Assembly: GCA_032717465.1 (NCBI GenBank)
Contig: CM064663.1
Location: forward strand, 12,970,396-13,034,395
DNA from: Coenobita brevimanus
Lineage: Eukaryota > Arthropoda > Malacostraca > Decapoda > Coenobitidae
DNA length: 64,000 bases
Direction of reading: 5' to 3'
The notes beneath the pieces are model-generated. The model saw only the letters and a list, made by a program, of their open reading frames with translations, made no database searches and was not told where the DNA came from. Positions 1 through 10,968 of the stretch are shown here, one piece after another (position 1 is the first letter of the stretch; each line of letters opens with the position of its first letter). Both the position numbers and the translations under genes were made by a program.

Positions 1-32
1 TAACTCGAACGGTTTAGTTAAATCTGCCTTTG

Positions 33-863
33 CTAGTATTGAGCTGACACTAACGTTTGTTTAAGAACTAAGAATGCATTCTCACACTCCTCTGACCATT
101 CAATTTTTGCGTCCTTCATAAGCAAATTTGTGAGAGGACTGACAATGGCAGCAAAGTCAGGAATGTGTTTGCGATAGAAGTTACACATGCCCACAAAGCG
201 TCCCACTTCCTTGGCCTTCATTGGTCGTGACATCTTTTCAATGGCTTCAAGATTCTTGCTGTCAGGGCGTACTCCTTTCTCTGACACTACATGTCCCAAG
301 GACTTAATTTCTCGCTTTATGAAAGAGCATTTACTAACATTCAGCTTCATTCCAAACTCGGTTAATCTTCCATAGGTAATCTTCAGTCGGTCTAGCATCT
401 GATTGAAAGAGTTTGCCAAAATCACAACATCGTCTGGGTAGTTACGGCACCAACCTTCTCTAACTAAAGGGGCCAACACTTGCTGCATATTCCTCGTGAA
501 AATAGCTTGACTCACAGACAATGCAAAAGGTAAGCGCTTGTACCTGAACAAATTAACTCCATCAGAAAAAGTTGTCAAGTCTCGAGAGCTCTTATCCAAC
601 CGAACTTGGAGGTAGGCGTTTTTCATATCAAGAGTGCAGTAAAACTTTTTCCCAGCACATTCCTCTACTAATTCGTCTAATCGGGATAGGGGTTGGATAT
701 CTATCTTGACCTTTTTATTAAGAGCCCGATAATCAATACACATCCTTTTACTGCCGTCTGGCTTGCTGATTAAGACTATGGGGGCTAAATATGCAGCGTT
801 TGATTCCTCAATCATCTCGGAAATTATCTTCCTTGCTAGCTCAGGATGTCGATACAAGGGCAT
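33..863 (-). pseudogene. Gypsy reverse transcriptase, partial
   Basis: This 276-residue open frame covers the RT fingers and palm and the start of the connection to RNase H. Visible motifs include 'LISKPDGSKRMCIDYRALNK', 'TLDMKNAYLQV', 'LGHVVSEKGVRPDSKN' and 'FVGMCNFYRKHIPDFA'. These are the ordered signatures of Ty3/Gypsy RT, which copies element RNA into DNA in a cytoplasmic particle. The catalytic box reads YPDD instead of the usual Y(I/L/V)DD, a one-base change from a leucine codon. The frame stops where RNase H should begin, and RNase H and integrase lie outside the window. The start is an internal Met, because pol is normally translated as a fusion. Confidence 0.85.
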
Positions 864-1283
864 AAAGACAGGTTCAGAATCGATCGTATCAATGTGGGCT
901 TCAGGTACTTTAACAGTGCCAATTTCATTCGAACCAAGAATGAACAGTGCATGATTATCCTATATCAACTCTCTTAATTTGTCCCTCTATGACTGAGACA
1001 AATGTGTCCACTTCAGCCCTCTGAGAATTGAATTAAGTGAAGCACGTCGGTCACTCCCATCCTGTGCCTGATCCATGTGTGGTAAGAAAGCAATATCGAC
1101 CCAAACTACTGGTGCCACAAGGTCACCTTCTGCCTCGCCTACTGGTTGCACTAATTCAAGTGGACTTCTGTTCCTTGGGGCTAAGATAAGTAATATTCGA
1201 CTCATCAACAACATGGTACATCCCCAACTGGTGATAGGGAGAGCTGGAGCTCCCATTTCACCAGCCCTCAGGACTTGATCCTG
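864..1283 (-). pseudogene. Gypsy pol linker between protease and RT
   Basis: Minus-strand sequence between the RT of copy A and the LINE insertion. It contains an open stretch at 987-1256 with no recognisable domain. Its position fits the variable protease-RT linker of Gypsy pol, and it is assigned by position only. Several frame changes are needed to connect it to the RT. Confidence 0.5.
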
Positions 1284-1310
1284 ACCATCTCCCTTTTCTG
1301 AACATTTTCA

Positions 1311-2303
1311 GTGCATTCATTTACACAGAGAGTAGGCCAGCATGCTCTCATAATACCTCTACCTTCAACTGTCTACACCACACTACATGCGCATAACATA
1401 TCACACCTTCTATTCACATCTTTAGTAATGGCCGCTGCAATCTTACAATCAAATGAGGTGGTACCTCGGATTGCCACCACTGGCAGGGTAGGGCTGGAGG
1501 CACAGGGTCCTCCCGGTCGCCATCAAGCGACTGTGCCGGCAGCAAATGTTGCTATTTCCGGGAATGCTCGTCGGCGAAGAGGTGACGGTGTGGCCTTATT
1601 CTTTACCAACATCCGCGGCCTTACCACAAATTTAAACTCAGTTCATTTTTTCCTTCAGTCCATATCCCCTTTGGCCCTTTTCCTCACAGAACCACAAATC
1701 TCACCCTCTACCGATATATCTCGACTTTGTTTTCCCGGTTACCATCTCCTTACAAACTTTCGAAACAAGAGCGGCACCTGTTGTTATATCAAATCCCAAT
1801 ATGCAGTTGATACTATTTTAAACTTCACTTCATCTAGTTTTGATTACTCATTATATAAATTAAATTGCCAAAACATTACCAGATATATCTGTGTAGTTTA
1901 TCGTTCCCCCAATGCTTCTTCGGAACCCAGTGTATTTGATTCCATATCCACTCAGTTAAGTAACCTTGACCTTGCCCTTGGCAATGAAATTACCATTTTG
2001 GGTGATTTTAAAATACACAATGTTGAATGGTTATTGCATTCTGCCCGGACTGACGACGCTGGTCTAGAATGCGAGCTGTTTGCGGAATCGTTTAATCTCA
2101 CCCAGTTGGTAAAGCAACCAACCAGAATACCTGATAATCCTGACCATAATGCCCATCTCTTGGATTTATTCTTGACAAATAATCCAGAGCAATACAGGAT
2201 AGAGGTACTGTCACCACTTGGATCCTCTGACCACAATCTCATCAAAGCCTCATTATTTAACCCTCCTACACCTCCCCATTCTGAACCTGTCAGGGTGACC
2301 TGA
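1311..2303 (+). pseudogene. LINE family 1 ORF2, endonuclease domain
   Basis: A 330-residue frame whose last ~230 residues form an endonuclease/exonuclease/phosphatase fold, the enzyme that nicks target DNA for target-primed reverse transcription. Visible motifs in order are 'FFTNIRGLTTN', 'ALFLTEPQIS', 'VVYRSPNAS', 'ITILGDFKIHNVEW', 'LDLFLTNN' and 'LSPLGSSDHNLI'. The usual GDFN is GDFK here, so a conserved Asn is lost. The first ~85 residues match nothing I know and may not be coding. A frameshift near 2290-2303 ends the frame, and the downstream reading continues at 2297 in another frame. The assignment as an AP-endonuclease LINE is firm; the clade (CR1/Jockey group) is less certain. Confidence 0.85.
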
Positions 2304-3806
2304 TAGCAGACTGGGATGGATTTAGAAATTATCTTGCTGATGTTCCATGGCAGTCTTTCTTCTCTAGTGATCCCAGTTCTACCCAGTCCCACATTTGCGA
2401 CTTAATACTAGCTGGTATGGATTTATTCATACCAAGTCAACAATTCACTAAAAGATCAAACTCTCCAAAATGGTTTGATGGCAGTTGTGCCAGAGCAACA
2501 GCCCAAAAGTCATTAGCATATAACTCTTACTTAAAATAAAAAAAAATCTGAATCACTCTCCCAATTTAAAATTCCTAGAAATCATGCAAAAGCTGTATTA
2601 AATCTATCTAAATCAAACTTTCTTCAAAAGCAATCATCAAAACTACTTAACAACCCTAATGACAATAGAACATTCTGGTCAACTCTTAATTCTTTCAATA
2701 ATAACTTTAACAAGTCATCTTCCATTCCCCCACTAAAATCTTCAGATGGCAATATTACAAATGACCCAGGTGGGAAAGCAGATAACTTTGCTAGTACCTT
2801 TGCAAGAAACTCTACCATAAATGATACCAGCCAGAATATCTCAGTACTCGAACTTGATTCTCCCGAAATTGCCCCACTTAAAATACAGACAAGCTTCGTA
2901 AAATCCTTCCTAGACAATTTACCTACCAACAAAGCTCCAGGCCCAGATGGAATTCCGCCAATTGTTTTGAAAAAGTGTTCCCCTGAACTTGCCTCTGTCC
3001 TAGCTAAATTATTCAGACTATGCATACGTACTTCTTTATTCCCAAATTCATGGAAAGAAGCCAATATCCACCCAGTTCCGAAGAAAGGAAGTTCGTCTGA
3101 CCCCTCCAATTACAGACCAATAGCTGTCACATCTTCTCTTGGTAAGGTATTTGATACTTTCATTAATAAACATATTGTTAAACATCTTGAATCCAACAAC
3201 TTAATTAGTGATAGACAATACGGTTTTCGCCACGAAAGATCCACCATTGACATACTCAATCTCTTAACTCATACCATCCATCAATCAATTGATCTTTTTG
3301 GAGAAACTCATGCAGTAGCTCTTGATATCTCTAAAGCTTTCGACAGAGTATGGCACCGTTCCCTGCTGTCCAAACTCCCTTGCTATGGACTAACGTCTTT
3401 TGTTCCTTTGATTTCTTCTTATCTTAGCGACAGGAAAATAAGAGTAAAAGTAGATGATGTATATTCGAATTTCCACTCAATTAACGCCGGCGTGCCGCAG
3501 GGATCAGTTCTGGCGCCAACCCTATTTCTGGTTCATATTAATGATCTCTTATCTGTCACTCACAATCCCATTCACTCATATGCAGATGACTCAACACTAC
3601 ATAGTTCATTCACACTCAGACATCCATTTACAAAGTCTAATATCTCTACCTCTCAACTCAGTACAGCCATCTCCATAAATCAAGATCTATCTACAATCAG
3701 TGAATGGGAACAAAACAACCTTGTCTCTTTTAATGCTAGTAAAACTAAATATATACAGTTTAAGACAGATATTACCAGATTCGTACATTACCTTCAGTGC
3801 TACTAA
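2304..3806 (+). pseudogene. LINE family 1 ORF2, reverse transcriptase domain
   Basis: Two pieces in two frames. From 2304 to about 2540 the reading frame differs from both neighbours; an A-rich run at 2536-2546 marks a slip. From about 2547 the frame stays open to 3806. RT motifs appear in order: 'NKAPGPDGIPPIVLKK', 'VPKKGSSSDPSNYRPIAV', 'YGFRHERSTID', 'ALDISKAFDRVWH', 'GVPQGSVLAPTLFL' and 'HSYADDSTLH'. Both catalytic aspartates of YADD are present. A third frameshift near 3770-3790 moves the reading into the next segment. This enzyme primes cDNA synthesis at the nicked target site. No RNase H domain is present. Confidence 0.87.
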
Positions 3807-4425
3807 TATTCCCATCTCCAAAAGTACTGAAATTCTTGGTGTCTCACTTATCAGTGCCCTCAGCTGGACCTCTCATGTCAGATCACTTGCTAAAACCGCC
3901 TCAAAGAAACTTGGATTATTGTACAGAGTCCGTAACTTCTTCGCCGATGAGCAGTTAGCTATAATTTATAAGAGTCACGTGCGCTCTCAGCTTCAATATT
4001 GCTCACCCTTGTGGAATGGTTGTGGAGAGGTTGCATTAAGACAACTAGACAAAATTCAGAATAAAGCTGTTAGAGTCATTAACAACCCTGCCATTACATA
4101 TAAACTACCTCCCCTGCAAGTAAGAAGGAATGTTGCCTCCCTTGCATTATTATACAGATATTTTTTTGGCAAATGCTCAGACGAAGTTGCGTCCATGGTG
4201 CCATCTCTCCATGTCTTCCCTCATGCTACACGGGCATCTGGTAGCGCTCATGACTGGAATGTCACTCAACCATATTGCAGAACTTCTGCCTATCAGAATT
4301 CTTTCATTCCCCGAACTGCATCTCTCTGGTACTCGCTTCCCCAGAGTTGTTTTCCTCCAAATTTCAACCTACAACTGTTCAACTCTAACTGTTACAGATA
4401 TTTTATGAACAGAGGACACCAGTAA
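3790..4425 (+). pseudogene. LINE family 1 ORF2, C-terminal domain
   Basis: The last ~210 residues of ORF2 after the RT, with 'EILGVSLISALSWTSHVRSL', 'YCSPLWNGCGE', 'LRQLDKIQNKAVRVI' and the closing 'FPPNFNLQLF' segment. This arrangement is the usual thumb and C-terminal region in CR1/Jockey-group LINEs. The stop at 4423-4425 is followed by a 3' UTR of about 55 bases and the poly(A). The same ending recurs on the minus strand at 40562-41234, which confirms the family boundary. Confidence 0.85.
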
Positions 4426-4502
4426 TCTGGTGTATGGATTTTTTTTCCCCATTTGTTTTTCCTTCCTCCGTTCTGTTATTAAAAAAAAAAAAAAAAAAAA
4501 AA

Positions 4503-5417
4503 CTCTTGTCCTGGGTTTAGCTTCATTGGTCCCTTGGTTACATTGGTAATGGGTAAATAGCATATACCGTTCTCACTGACTGTCATGCAACAATTTGGTA
4601 CTAATGAACAGGGGTTTGGCCTTCTGAAATTTATTAACATGTAAGATATCTCCGGGTTTTCTGTCTTTTAACGCAATGGGTACTGACATAACTTCAGTGC
4701 AGGTACCACGGTCCTACACTTCACTTGTACTAGCTGTCCTTCTATCTTTCGCATATGGTTAGACCAGAACCTTATTCTATTCACTGTCTGGCAAAGCTTA
4801 TTTCAGACCTCGTACTGATGATCACTCCAATACATCACCTGACCTTCTCCATCCCAAGTGAAAATCGCTCTACCAATTAAGTCCACACCCATGAGCACTT
4901 TGGTTGACAAACAATAATCTGGGACCACTACAAATCGCTGCACTATGCTTGTCTCGGGGGTAATATGCACTACCGATGAAACCTGGCCAACAACAGTTGA
5001 CTTATGGTTAGATACTGAATGCAGTGAACGTCGGCACTTGCTAATCTTTAATCCTAATCTATTTGCTGTACTTTATTTCATCAACATTGCTACACTACCA
5101 GTATCTACAAATGCTGAAACCTGATACTGGCCCAAAATCAAGTGTATCACTGGAGTGTCTGGTTCACCTCGAACTTTTCGGACTTCCTCCATCTCACCAT
5201 CTGAAAGGTTCTGACAGCTCTCATTCTGTTCTACATCCTGTATGCTACATGCGACCTGAGTGGCAGCCTGCTTTACCTGAGGGGCCTCTAGTCATTCCCT
5301 AGGCGGTTGGGAGTCTGGATGTAACTGAGAATCCTGCTGTGGGAGGGGATTAGCTGTTGCGTGATGTATACTTGGCACACTTCTCTCTGGTTTTCTACTC
5401 AGGTTAGGTCTACCAGG
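4503..5417 (-). pseudogene. Gypsy copy A protease region
   Basis: Minus-strand remnant between the LINE insertion and gag. The pepsin-like active-site motif D-T-G-S is encoded at 5094-5105, in the local context 'SAFVDTGSVAML', which is the retropepsin signature. Retropepsin cleaves the Gag-Pol polyprotein. No long open frame spans the region, so it is broken by several changes. Position between gag and RT agrees with normal Gypsy order. Confidence 0.65.
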
Positions 5418-5895
5418 TCATCCCTCATGTTCCCTTCTAGAGTTAGCTTTCAAGCAGTCAAAACAACTTCCTCGCTCTGGTTTCCTTGGACAACTTGGCC
5501 GGTCATGTTTACTGCCATCTGAACACCACCCACAAGGCCACATCATAGGTCTAGGTTTAAAGGATACCTCACATATGGGTACTCGAGTCACTGGACGAGC
5601 GTTGTCACTAACAACTGGAGATGTGATTCTAGTAGGGGTTGGAACATAATTATCACCAAACCCCTGTTCATCCACAACTTTTGCCACTCTATGCCACCGT
5701 CTATAACCCCTTTCTCTCTCTAACTCTGAAATAAAGGTCTTTAAACAACTCTAATCGTTCCCTAACTTCCTGTGGTATATTACGTAGCACAGCTTTCTTC
5801 CACAACTGCTCCACATTGGGAGGGTTAATATGGAGATGTTCTCTACAAATTACCCTAAAGTTACTCTTGAATTGTCTAACAAATCTCTTAGGTGG
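5418..5895 (-). pseudogene. Gypsy copy A gag, C-terminal part
   Basis: The open stretch 5418-5687 matches the gag of copy B at 45400-45660 nearly residue for residue. It ends with a cysteine-rich motif reading CGWCSDGSKHDRPSC, then CFDC. This resembles a nucleocapsid CCHC knuckle but with C-x2-C-x5-H-x4-C spacing instead of x4 in the middle. Gag binds and packages the RNA. Between 5688 and 5895 the gag match continues with frame breaks. At about 5895 it stops abruptly and LTR-internal sequence follows, so the capsid N-terminal part and leader were deleted. Confidence 0.75.
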
Positions 5896-7304
5896 ATCCT
5901 CACGCTCTGGGACCTTGACTCACTCACTGGGACTTACCTCCACACTTGGACTTTTGACTCACTATCTGGTACTTCGACCTCCACACTTGGACTTTTGACT
6001 CACTATCCGGTACTTCGACCTCCACATTTGGACCCGCTAGAAATTAATATGTACAATGAATAACTATTCTTCCGAATGCAAGTAATCCCCTCACATGATC
6101 AAGAAAGTCTCATAATAAAGAAACATGAGTTACAACACTCGGCATCTCAATCAATAACAGAATAACACATGTCACTACAGACACATAGGTCTGTGCAATA
6201 TAATACTTATTGTAGGGATAACATAGAAGAAAAAGTACTATAAGAAATACAGAAAGCATGAATAACTTTAACCGTGAAAATCATCATTGGATCAATATCA
6301 TTGTGCCTCACAAAGTAACTATGTGAACATTAACTCACAACATAGCCCAAATAAGTATTGAATTGCAAAGTCATCTCAATACATATTAACAATTTACAGT
6401 TCCTGGGCACATGATATTTGGCCCACAAAAATCACACTTATCTGAGGCTCAGACAGAACTCTGTAGCTAGCATTCTCTTATTCTAATTACTATATAATAA
6501 TATAAAGTATAGTACACAAATATATGGGAAATACCTCACTATCCAGCTCCCAGAATACCGGAATGGTGAATGGGAAGCTCGGGACTTGCTCTTCCAATGG
6601 CTAATGGCGTCACCTTGCGTGATCGTTACACACTTCCTGAGGAACGACATCACCGATACTACCCTGAGTCTGTTTCTCTATTTTTGTCACTATTATCACT
6701 CGTGAGATATCACAATTCGCTCTTCAACATATCAGACATAAATATCATCAAATTACTTTCAGAATTTCTTGAACGAGGGACGGGAGGATGATGACAGTAC
6801 CGACCATCTGCCACGTTTCACGGCCGGTGAGTGAGTGAAACACGCCGGTGTTGCTGAGGTGGAAAGGGGGAGGAGGAGGATGGCTTACGCAATTTAAAAT
6901 TTTCATTATTACAGACTCGTGATAGACTCAATGTGATGTCTTTCCGTTTACAATCGATTACCCGAAAAAATGACATTCTCTACAACAATCTCTCTCTTTG
7001 CACTTGGATCGAAAAAACAATGAAAATCATCGTCCTTCACACCACTTGGTGCATGCATACATGATGCTAGATTACATGACCATAGGCACATATTCCCATC
7101 CACTCGAGATTTTATATTATAAAGAGACTTAATACTAATAAATTACAGTAGGAAAATAAATGACTTAGCAACTAGGTAACTTAATCTATGTTATGATCGC
7201 ATCCGCATGGGAACAACCATACCCTGGCCACTCACTCTCCCTAACTCGAACTTTTGGTTGTAAAATAAAATAGATACAACTCATTATCACTTCTGAGCGC
7301 TACA
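5896..7304 (-). repeat. LTR of Gypsy copy A, partial
   Basis: Matches the LTRs at 41235-43231 and 46693-49342 over its whole length, for instance the shared block beginning 'taactattct' (6061, 41861, 48121) and the shared end 'cattatcacttc'. It lacks the first ~520 bp of the plus-strand LTR and begins in a ~41-bp minisatellite ('cctccacacttggact...') that is longer here than in the other copies. No insertion interrupts it, so it serves as an empty reference for both LTRs of copy B. Confidence 0.85.
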
Positions 7305-7415
7305 TGTGTCTATACTATCTTTGCATTTAATAAATTAATCCAGGCTCTAAAAAAAATAATAATAATAAAATAAAGAAATATACATACACAAGTGTTTTAT
7401 TCAGGAATAAACATA

Positions 7416-7778
7416 TTATGCTTGGGGGTTAGATGACAAATACTTATCCAGGGGACCTTTAAAGGTTTGTATCGTATGACAATTTACTACACTGGAGGGC
7501 AATTTATTCCATATATTTACAACTCTATTGAAGAAGAAATGCTTTGCTTCATGCGACTGGAATCGCTTGCCAATCATTTTATGTCCATTGTCTCTAGTAT
7601 AATTCGAGTGATCAACTGTGAAGTATTTATCGACAACCATGTTATCATGTCCTTTGAATATCTTGAATACTTGAATTGAATCTCCTCGTATCCTCCGTTT
7701 TGTTTGGGTAAAGAGATTCAGGGCTTCTGAACGTTCCTTGTACGGTTTATTTTTCAATCTAGGTATCATCTTTGTCAT
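7416..7778 (-). pseudogene. CR1-like ORF2, C-terminal domain
   Basis: A 120-residue frame with 'NKPYKERSEALNLFTQTKRR', 'GDSIQVFKIFKG', 'HFFFNRVVNIWNKLP' and 'FKGPLDKYL'. This ordered set (R-rich helix, F-x-x-R-V-V-x-x-W-N-x-L-P, F-K-x-x-L-D) is the standard C-terminal region of CR1/L2-type ORF2. The start is an internal Met. Upstream, 7779-7949 continues the same protein in broken frames. Confidence 0.82.
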
Positions 7779-7949
7779 CCCTCACTGCACTCTTTCAAGC
7801 TTTTCCATATTGTGCGGGCGTACTAAGGAATTATACAACGTGAGGTCAATATTATCTGCTTTATATTCAAATGCTCTACCTATTAATCCAATCAATTTAT
7901 TGGCTTTTTCAAAGCTTCTGTACATTGTTTGATTTCAAATCGATTGTTA

Positions 7950-9112
7950 TTAGCCTGTAACTCCTAAGTCTTTTTCATGGTTTACCCTATCAAGTTGGAC
8001 ATAATTTATGCTATAACCTGCTCCTACATTTTTACTGCCAGTGTTTAGCACTTTGCATTTATTACTATTGAAATCCATTTGCCAGACTTGGGCCCAGTTA
8101 AACAATTGATCAAGATCTCTCTGAATTGCCTGCCTTTGCAGTGCTGTATCTGCTCTGTCACCTACTTTAGTATCATCAGCAAATTTTGAAATCTTACAAC
8201 ACAATCCTTCATCAATATCATTTACATATATTAAGAAAAGAACAGGACCTAACACTGAACCCTGCGGCACTCCACTTGTAACGTTTATCCAGTCTTTTTT
8301 TTTTTTTATGTGCTCAACTCTGGGCATAGGCTTCACAGCCTGGTCCCAAGGCCCAGTAGTCCTCCTACTTATCATACATCTACATGTCACCATTTCAGCA
8401 CTAACAATTTTCCATTTATTACAACTCTTTGCTTTCATCCGGTGAGCCAATCTTCTACCTACCCACCTGAGAACACTGCCGCAGAAACCATGTGCCTTTA
8501 GCTTCTGAAGGAGTCTTTTGTGTGGAACTTTGTTAAAAGCCTTTTGAAAATCAAGGTAGACCACATCAGCAGATTTAGAATCGTCGTACTGTACATGTCC
8601 AGTATATCGTTGAAAAAGTCAGCAGATTCACGAGGCAAGAGTGATTACTACGAAAACCATGTTGCAAATCTTTTATGAGATTGTTTGTTTCTGTTTCACA
8701 AACTTATCTCTGATAATAGTTTCAAGCAATTTGCAAACCACCAATGTTAAACTAATTGGGCGGTAGTTTTCTGGTTGGGCTCTGTTGCCCTTTTTGAATA
8801 TTGGGGTTACGTTAGCAAGCTTCCATTGGTGTGGCACCTTACTGCTCTTAAGTGATAAGTTAAAAGTTCAGGTAAAGGCTTTGATATTTCATTCTGTAGT
8901 TCCTTCAATACATGTGGTGATATTTTGTCCAGTCTTGGTGCTTTATTCTCATTTAATTTGTTTATTGCAAGCAGTACGTTGCGAACGCTAACTGTAATGT
9001 CAGTGATTATGTTGCCCTCTTCTATAGGAATGGGGGAAACAATAGGAATAGTATGTATATTTTCTGTTGTAAATACTGACGTGAAGAAAGTATTAAGAAT
9101 TTTCGCCATCAT
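7950..9112 (-). pseudogene. CR1-like ORF2, reverse transcriptase
   Basis: RT pieces in several frames. From 9112: 'ILNTFFTSVFTTENI', then 'NENKAPRLDKISPHVLKE'. From 8564: 'VYLDFQKAFNKVPHKRLLQK', 'TSGVPQGSVLGPVLFLIYVN', 'KFADDTKVGDRA' and 'MDFNSNKCKVLNTG'. The catalytic box FADD is intact, while the usual 'KAFDKVPH' reads 'KAFNKVPH', changing a conserved Asp. A SINE-like insert at 8294-8406 lies between the palm motifs, just before the VPQG box, and by chance keeps the frame open. This enzyme family uses a nicked chromosomal end as primer. Confidence 0.84.
8294..8406 (-). repeat. SINE-like insert with poly(A), inside the CR1-like RT
   Basis: About 100 bp that interrupts the RT exactly where other CR1 proteins run continuously. 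In minus orientation it ends in a 14-base A run (plus-strand T run at 8294-8307). The ~60-bp block 'catacatctacatgtcacca...cagcactaac' (plus strand, about 8374-8406) recurs at about 50795-50829, next to a tRNA-like head. The shared block and poly(A) indicate a truncated SINE copy. Confidence 0.6.
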
Positions 9113-9390
9113 AGTTTCATCATCAGTGTGCTCTTCGTTATCTGTGATTAATGGACCGATTGATGCCTTTTTGCTTTTATGTAATGGAAAAATTCTTTGG
9201 GATTTGATTTATTGATACTTGCAATATGTGTCTCAAGGTTTTTCTTACTGCATTTAATAAATTTTTTGCCTTTTCGCCAAAGTGATCACATTCATTTTCG
9301 TCACGTTGATTCATTTTGTTATTATAATTCTTATATGCAAGATTTTTTGCTTCTAGACAATGTTTAATGTCGAAGTTCCACTATTTGGGT

Positions 9391-10270
9391 TTAAAAGTTT
9401 TGGCAGGCCTTCTGTTGCGCATTGGAATACATAACCTGACAGCACTGTTGAGAGGTTCTGTAAAAAAAATTCCATGCATCATTGATATCTAAAGTTTCGA
9501 CAATGGGATGCCAGTCACCTGCACCTGCAATTGCCTTTAATTTCTTAAAATTTGCTTTCTTAAAGTCGGGCACTTTCTTGCAACTGGCCTTGACACTGTC
9601 TTCACTTAATTTAATGTTAAAGGTAACTATGCGATGATCACTAGTACTAAATTCTTCTCCTACAATAACATTACTCACTACATTTTCTGATGTGGCTAAG
9701 ACAAGATCTAGGATGTTAACTCCATGTGTCGGCTAATTTACAAATTGATACAAAGAACTTTCCTGCAAGTTTGTATACAGGTTTAACCCTGTGTGTGAGG
9801 ATAGGGCTTCTCCCTATTTTGGAACTGGTAAATTAAGGTCATCAAATATTACAGTGCTTTGCATACAAGATATTTCGGCAATTTGATTGTAGATTTCATT
9901 ATCGATGTTGAGTGGCTGACCGGGTGGACGATAAATTAACCCAAGAGTGATTTTATGACAAGATTCATTTCTAATCTGAATATAAATAGTGTGAATGTTT
10001 TCAATACGTGGCTTGGTAATTTCGACTGGATGAAATCCTGATTTAATGTATAACAACACTCTGCCCCCTGCTCGATTCATCCATCCACCACTGAAAATGT
10101 GATTGCCTGGTAAATTAAACTCTGCTAGAAAATCTCTCTGTTCAGCATTTTGCCATGATTCTGTTCCACCATTTACATCATAATCTTCGGTAAAGACAAG
10201 GGCCTCTAAATCGGACAATTTATTACGTAGACTACGAGCATTGACAAGGATTGCTTTAATGTGTTTTCCT
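9391..10270 (-). pseudogene. CR1-like ORF2, endonuclease
   Basis: The endonuclease/exonuclease/phosphatase domain in two main pieces. It begins with 'LVNARSLRNKLSDLEAL' (10260-10190), then 'GGTESWQNAEQ', 'RAGGRVLLYIKSGFHPVEI', 'GLIYRPPGQP' and 'FDDLNLP', where GDFNLP is usual. The second piece (9678-9391) carries 'STSDHRIVTFNIKL', the SDH motif that ends the fold. Sequence between the two is frameshifted. The degenerate GDFN box suggests loss of function. It lies just downstream of the ORF1 esterase, as in CR1 elements. Confidence 0.82.
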
Positions 10271-10322
10271 TTCCGATGTGGAGAGCTTCCAGTATTTATT
10301 GATTTATCAGATCGTATGACAT

Positions 10323-10958
10323 CTATGTTTGCCTCCCGTGATGCTTGTTTTTTCTCCAGAAAACACTTACGGCATCACTAAGCAAACGACCTAGACGGGC
10401 AGAACCAATGGCATTCAAGTGTAGTCCATCATTTGCAAATAGTGTTCGCTGCTTGTAAAACTGGTTCCACGTGTCGATGAACTCAACTCCTTCATGTAAG
10501 CAAAGTGACTTGACTCTGTTATTTATACTAAGTTCTCTGCTGATGAAGGCATTCCCCACGTTAGTCCTTGGGAGTATGCCTGAAATCAAAATATGGTTAG
10601 TTTTCTCCTCGTAGCATCAAATCATCTTTCTGTACTTCTCCATCAGCTCCTCTGAGCGGGTTTGTATGACATGATTGGTACACGTATGAATGATAACAAG
10701 GCTGTCATTGTCCGCATTCTCAAAAATGTCATCGACAGCCTCTGTTACATCATCTAGTCCTGCACCTGGAATACAAAAACGCTTTCGTTTAGAGGGTGCC
10801 CGGTCGCAAAATTCCATTAACTGACCACAGATGATGGAGTCCTCCACAACCCGTTCCTCGTGGGGCTCTTCCTCTACTTCTGCGAGAATCTGAAATTTGT
10901 TACATGTGGTTACTGGAATGATGCTCCTTTTTCTCACAAACCTGGCACCATTCTGCAC
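10323..10958 (-). pseudogene. CR1-like ORF1, SGNH/GDSL-type esterase domain
   Basis: One frame (10958-10323) broken by a single in-frame TGA at 10617-10619. Motifs match an SGNH hydrolase: 'VEDSIICGQL' (block I, Ser after Asp), 'FCIPGAGLDDV', 'IIHTCTNHV' (normally H-T-G-T-N-D-V, so the oxyanion-hole Gly and following Asp are changed) and 'FANDGLHLNAIG' (block V, Asp and His). Such esterases occur in ORF1 of CR1-like LINEs; their role in retrotransposition is not settled. It sits between the zinc/coiled-coil segment and the endonuclease. The altered block III makes catalysis unlikely. Confidence 0.75.
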
Positions 10959-10968
10959 TGGCTGGAAC

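Larger units (their letters stand above)
1284..4502 (+). mobile_element. Non-LTR retrotransposon, LINE family 1, copy 1
   Basis: A 3.2-kb LINE with an apurinic-type endonuclease, an RT and a C-terminal domain, ending in a 22-base poly(A) at 4481-4502. It is inserted into Gypsy copy A. The sequence just before it (1271-1283, ggacttgatcctg) and just after the poly(A) (4503-4514, ctcttgtcctgg) resemble each other and may be a decayed target-site duplication. No ORF1 is visible, so the 5' part is probably truncated. Three frameshifts break ORF2. Other copies of this family lie at 23856-24766 and, split, at 40547-41234 plus 49343-50525. Confidence 0.88.
1..7304 (-). mobile_element. Ty3/Gypsy retrotransposon, copy A, interrupted
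   Basis: Reading the minus strand from right to left, the order is LTR (5896-7304), the end of gag with a cysteine-rich motif, protease, a linker, and reverse transcriptase running off the left edge. A LINE on the plus strand (1284-4502) splits it between protease and RT. The gag and LTR segments closely match the element at 41235-49342, so both belong to one family. The 5' half of gag, the leader and part of the LTR are missing: gag sequence near 5895 joins directly to LTR-internal sequence. All coding parts are frameshifted or truncated, so this is a dead copy. Confidence 0.85.
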
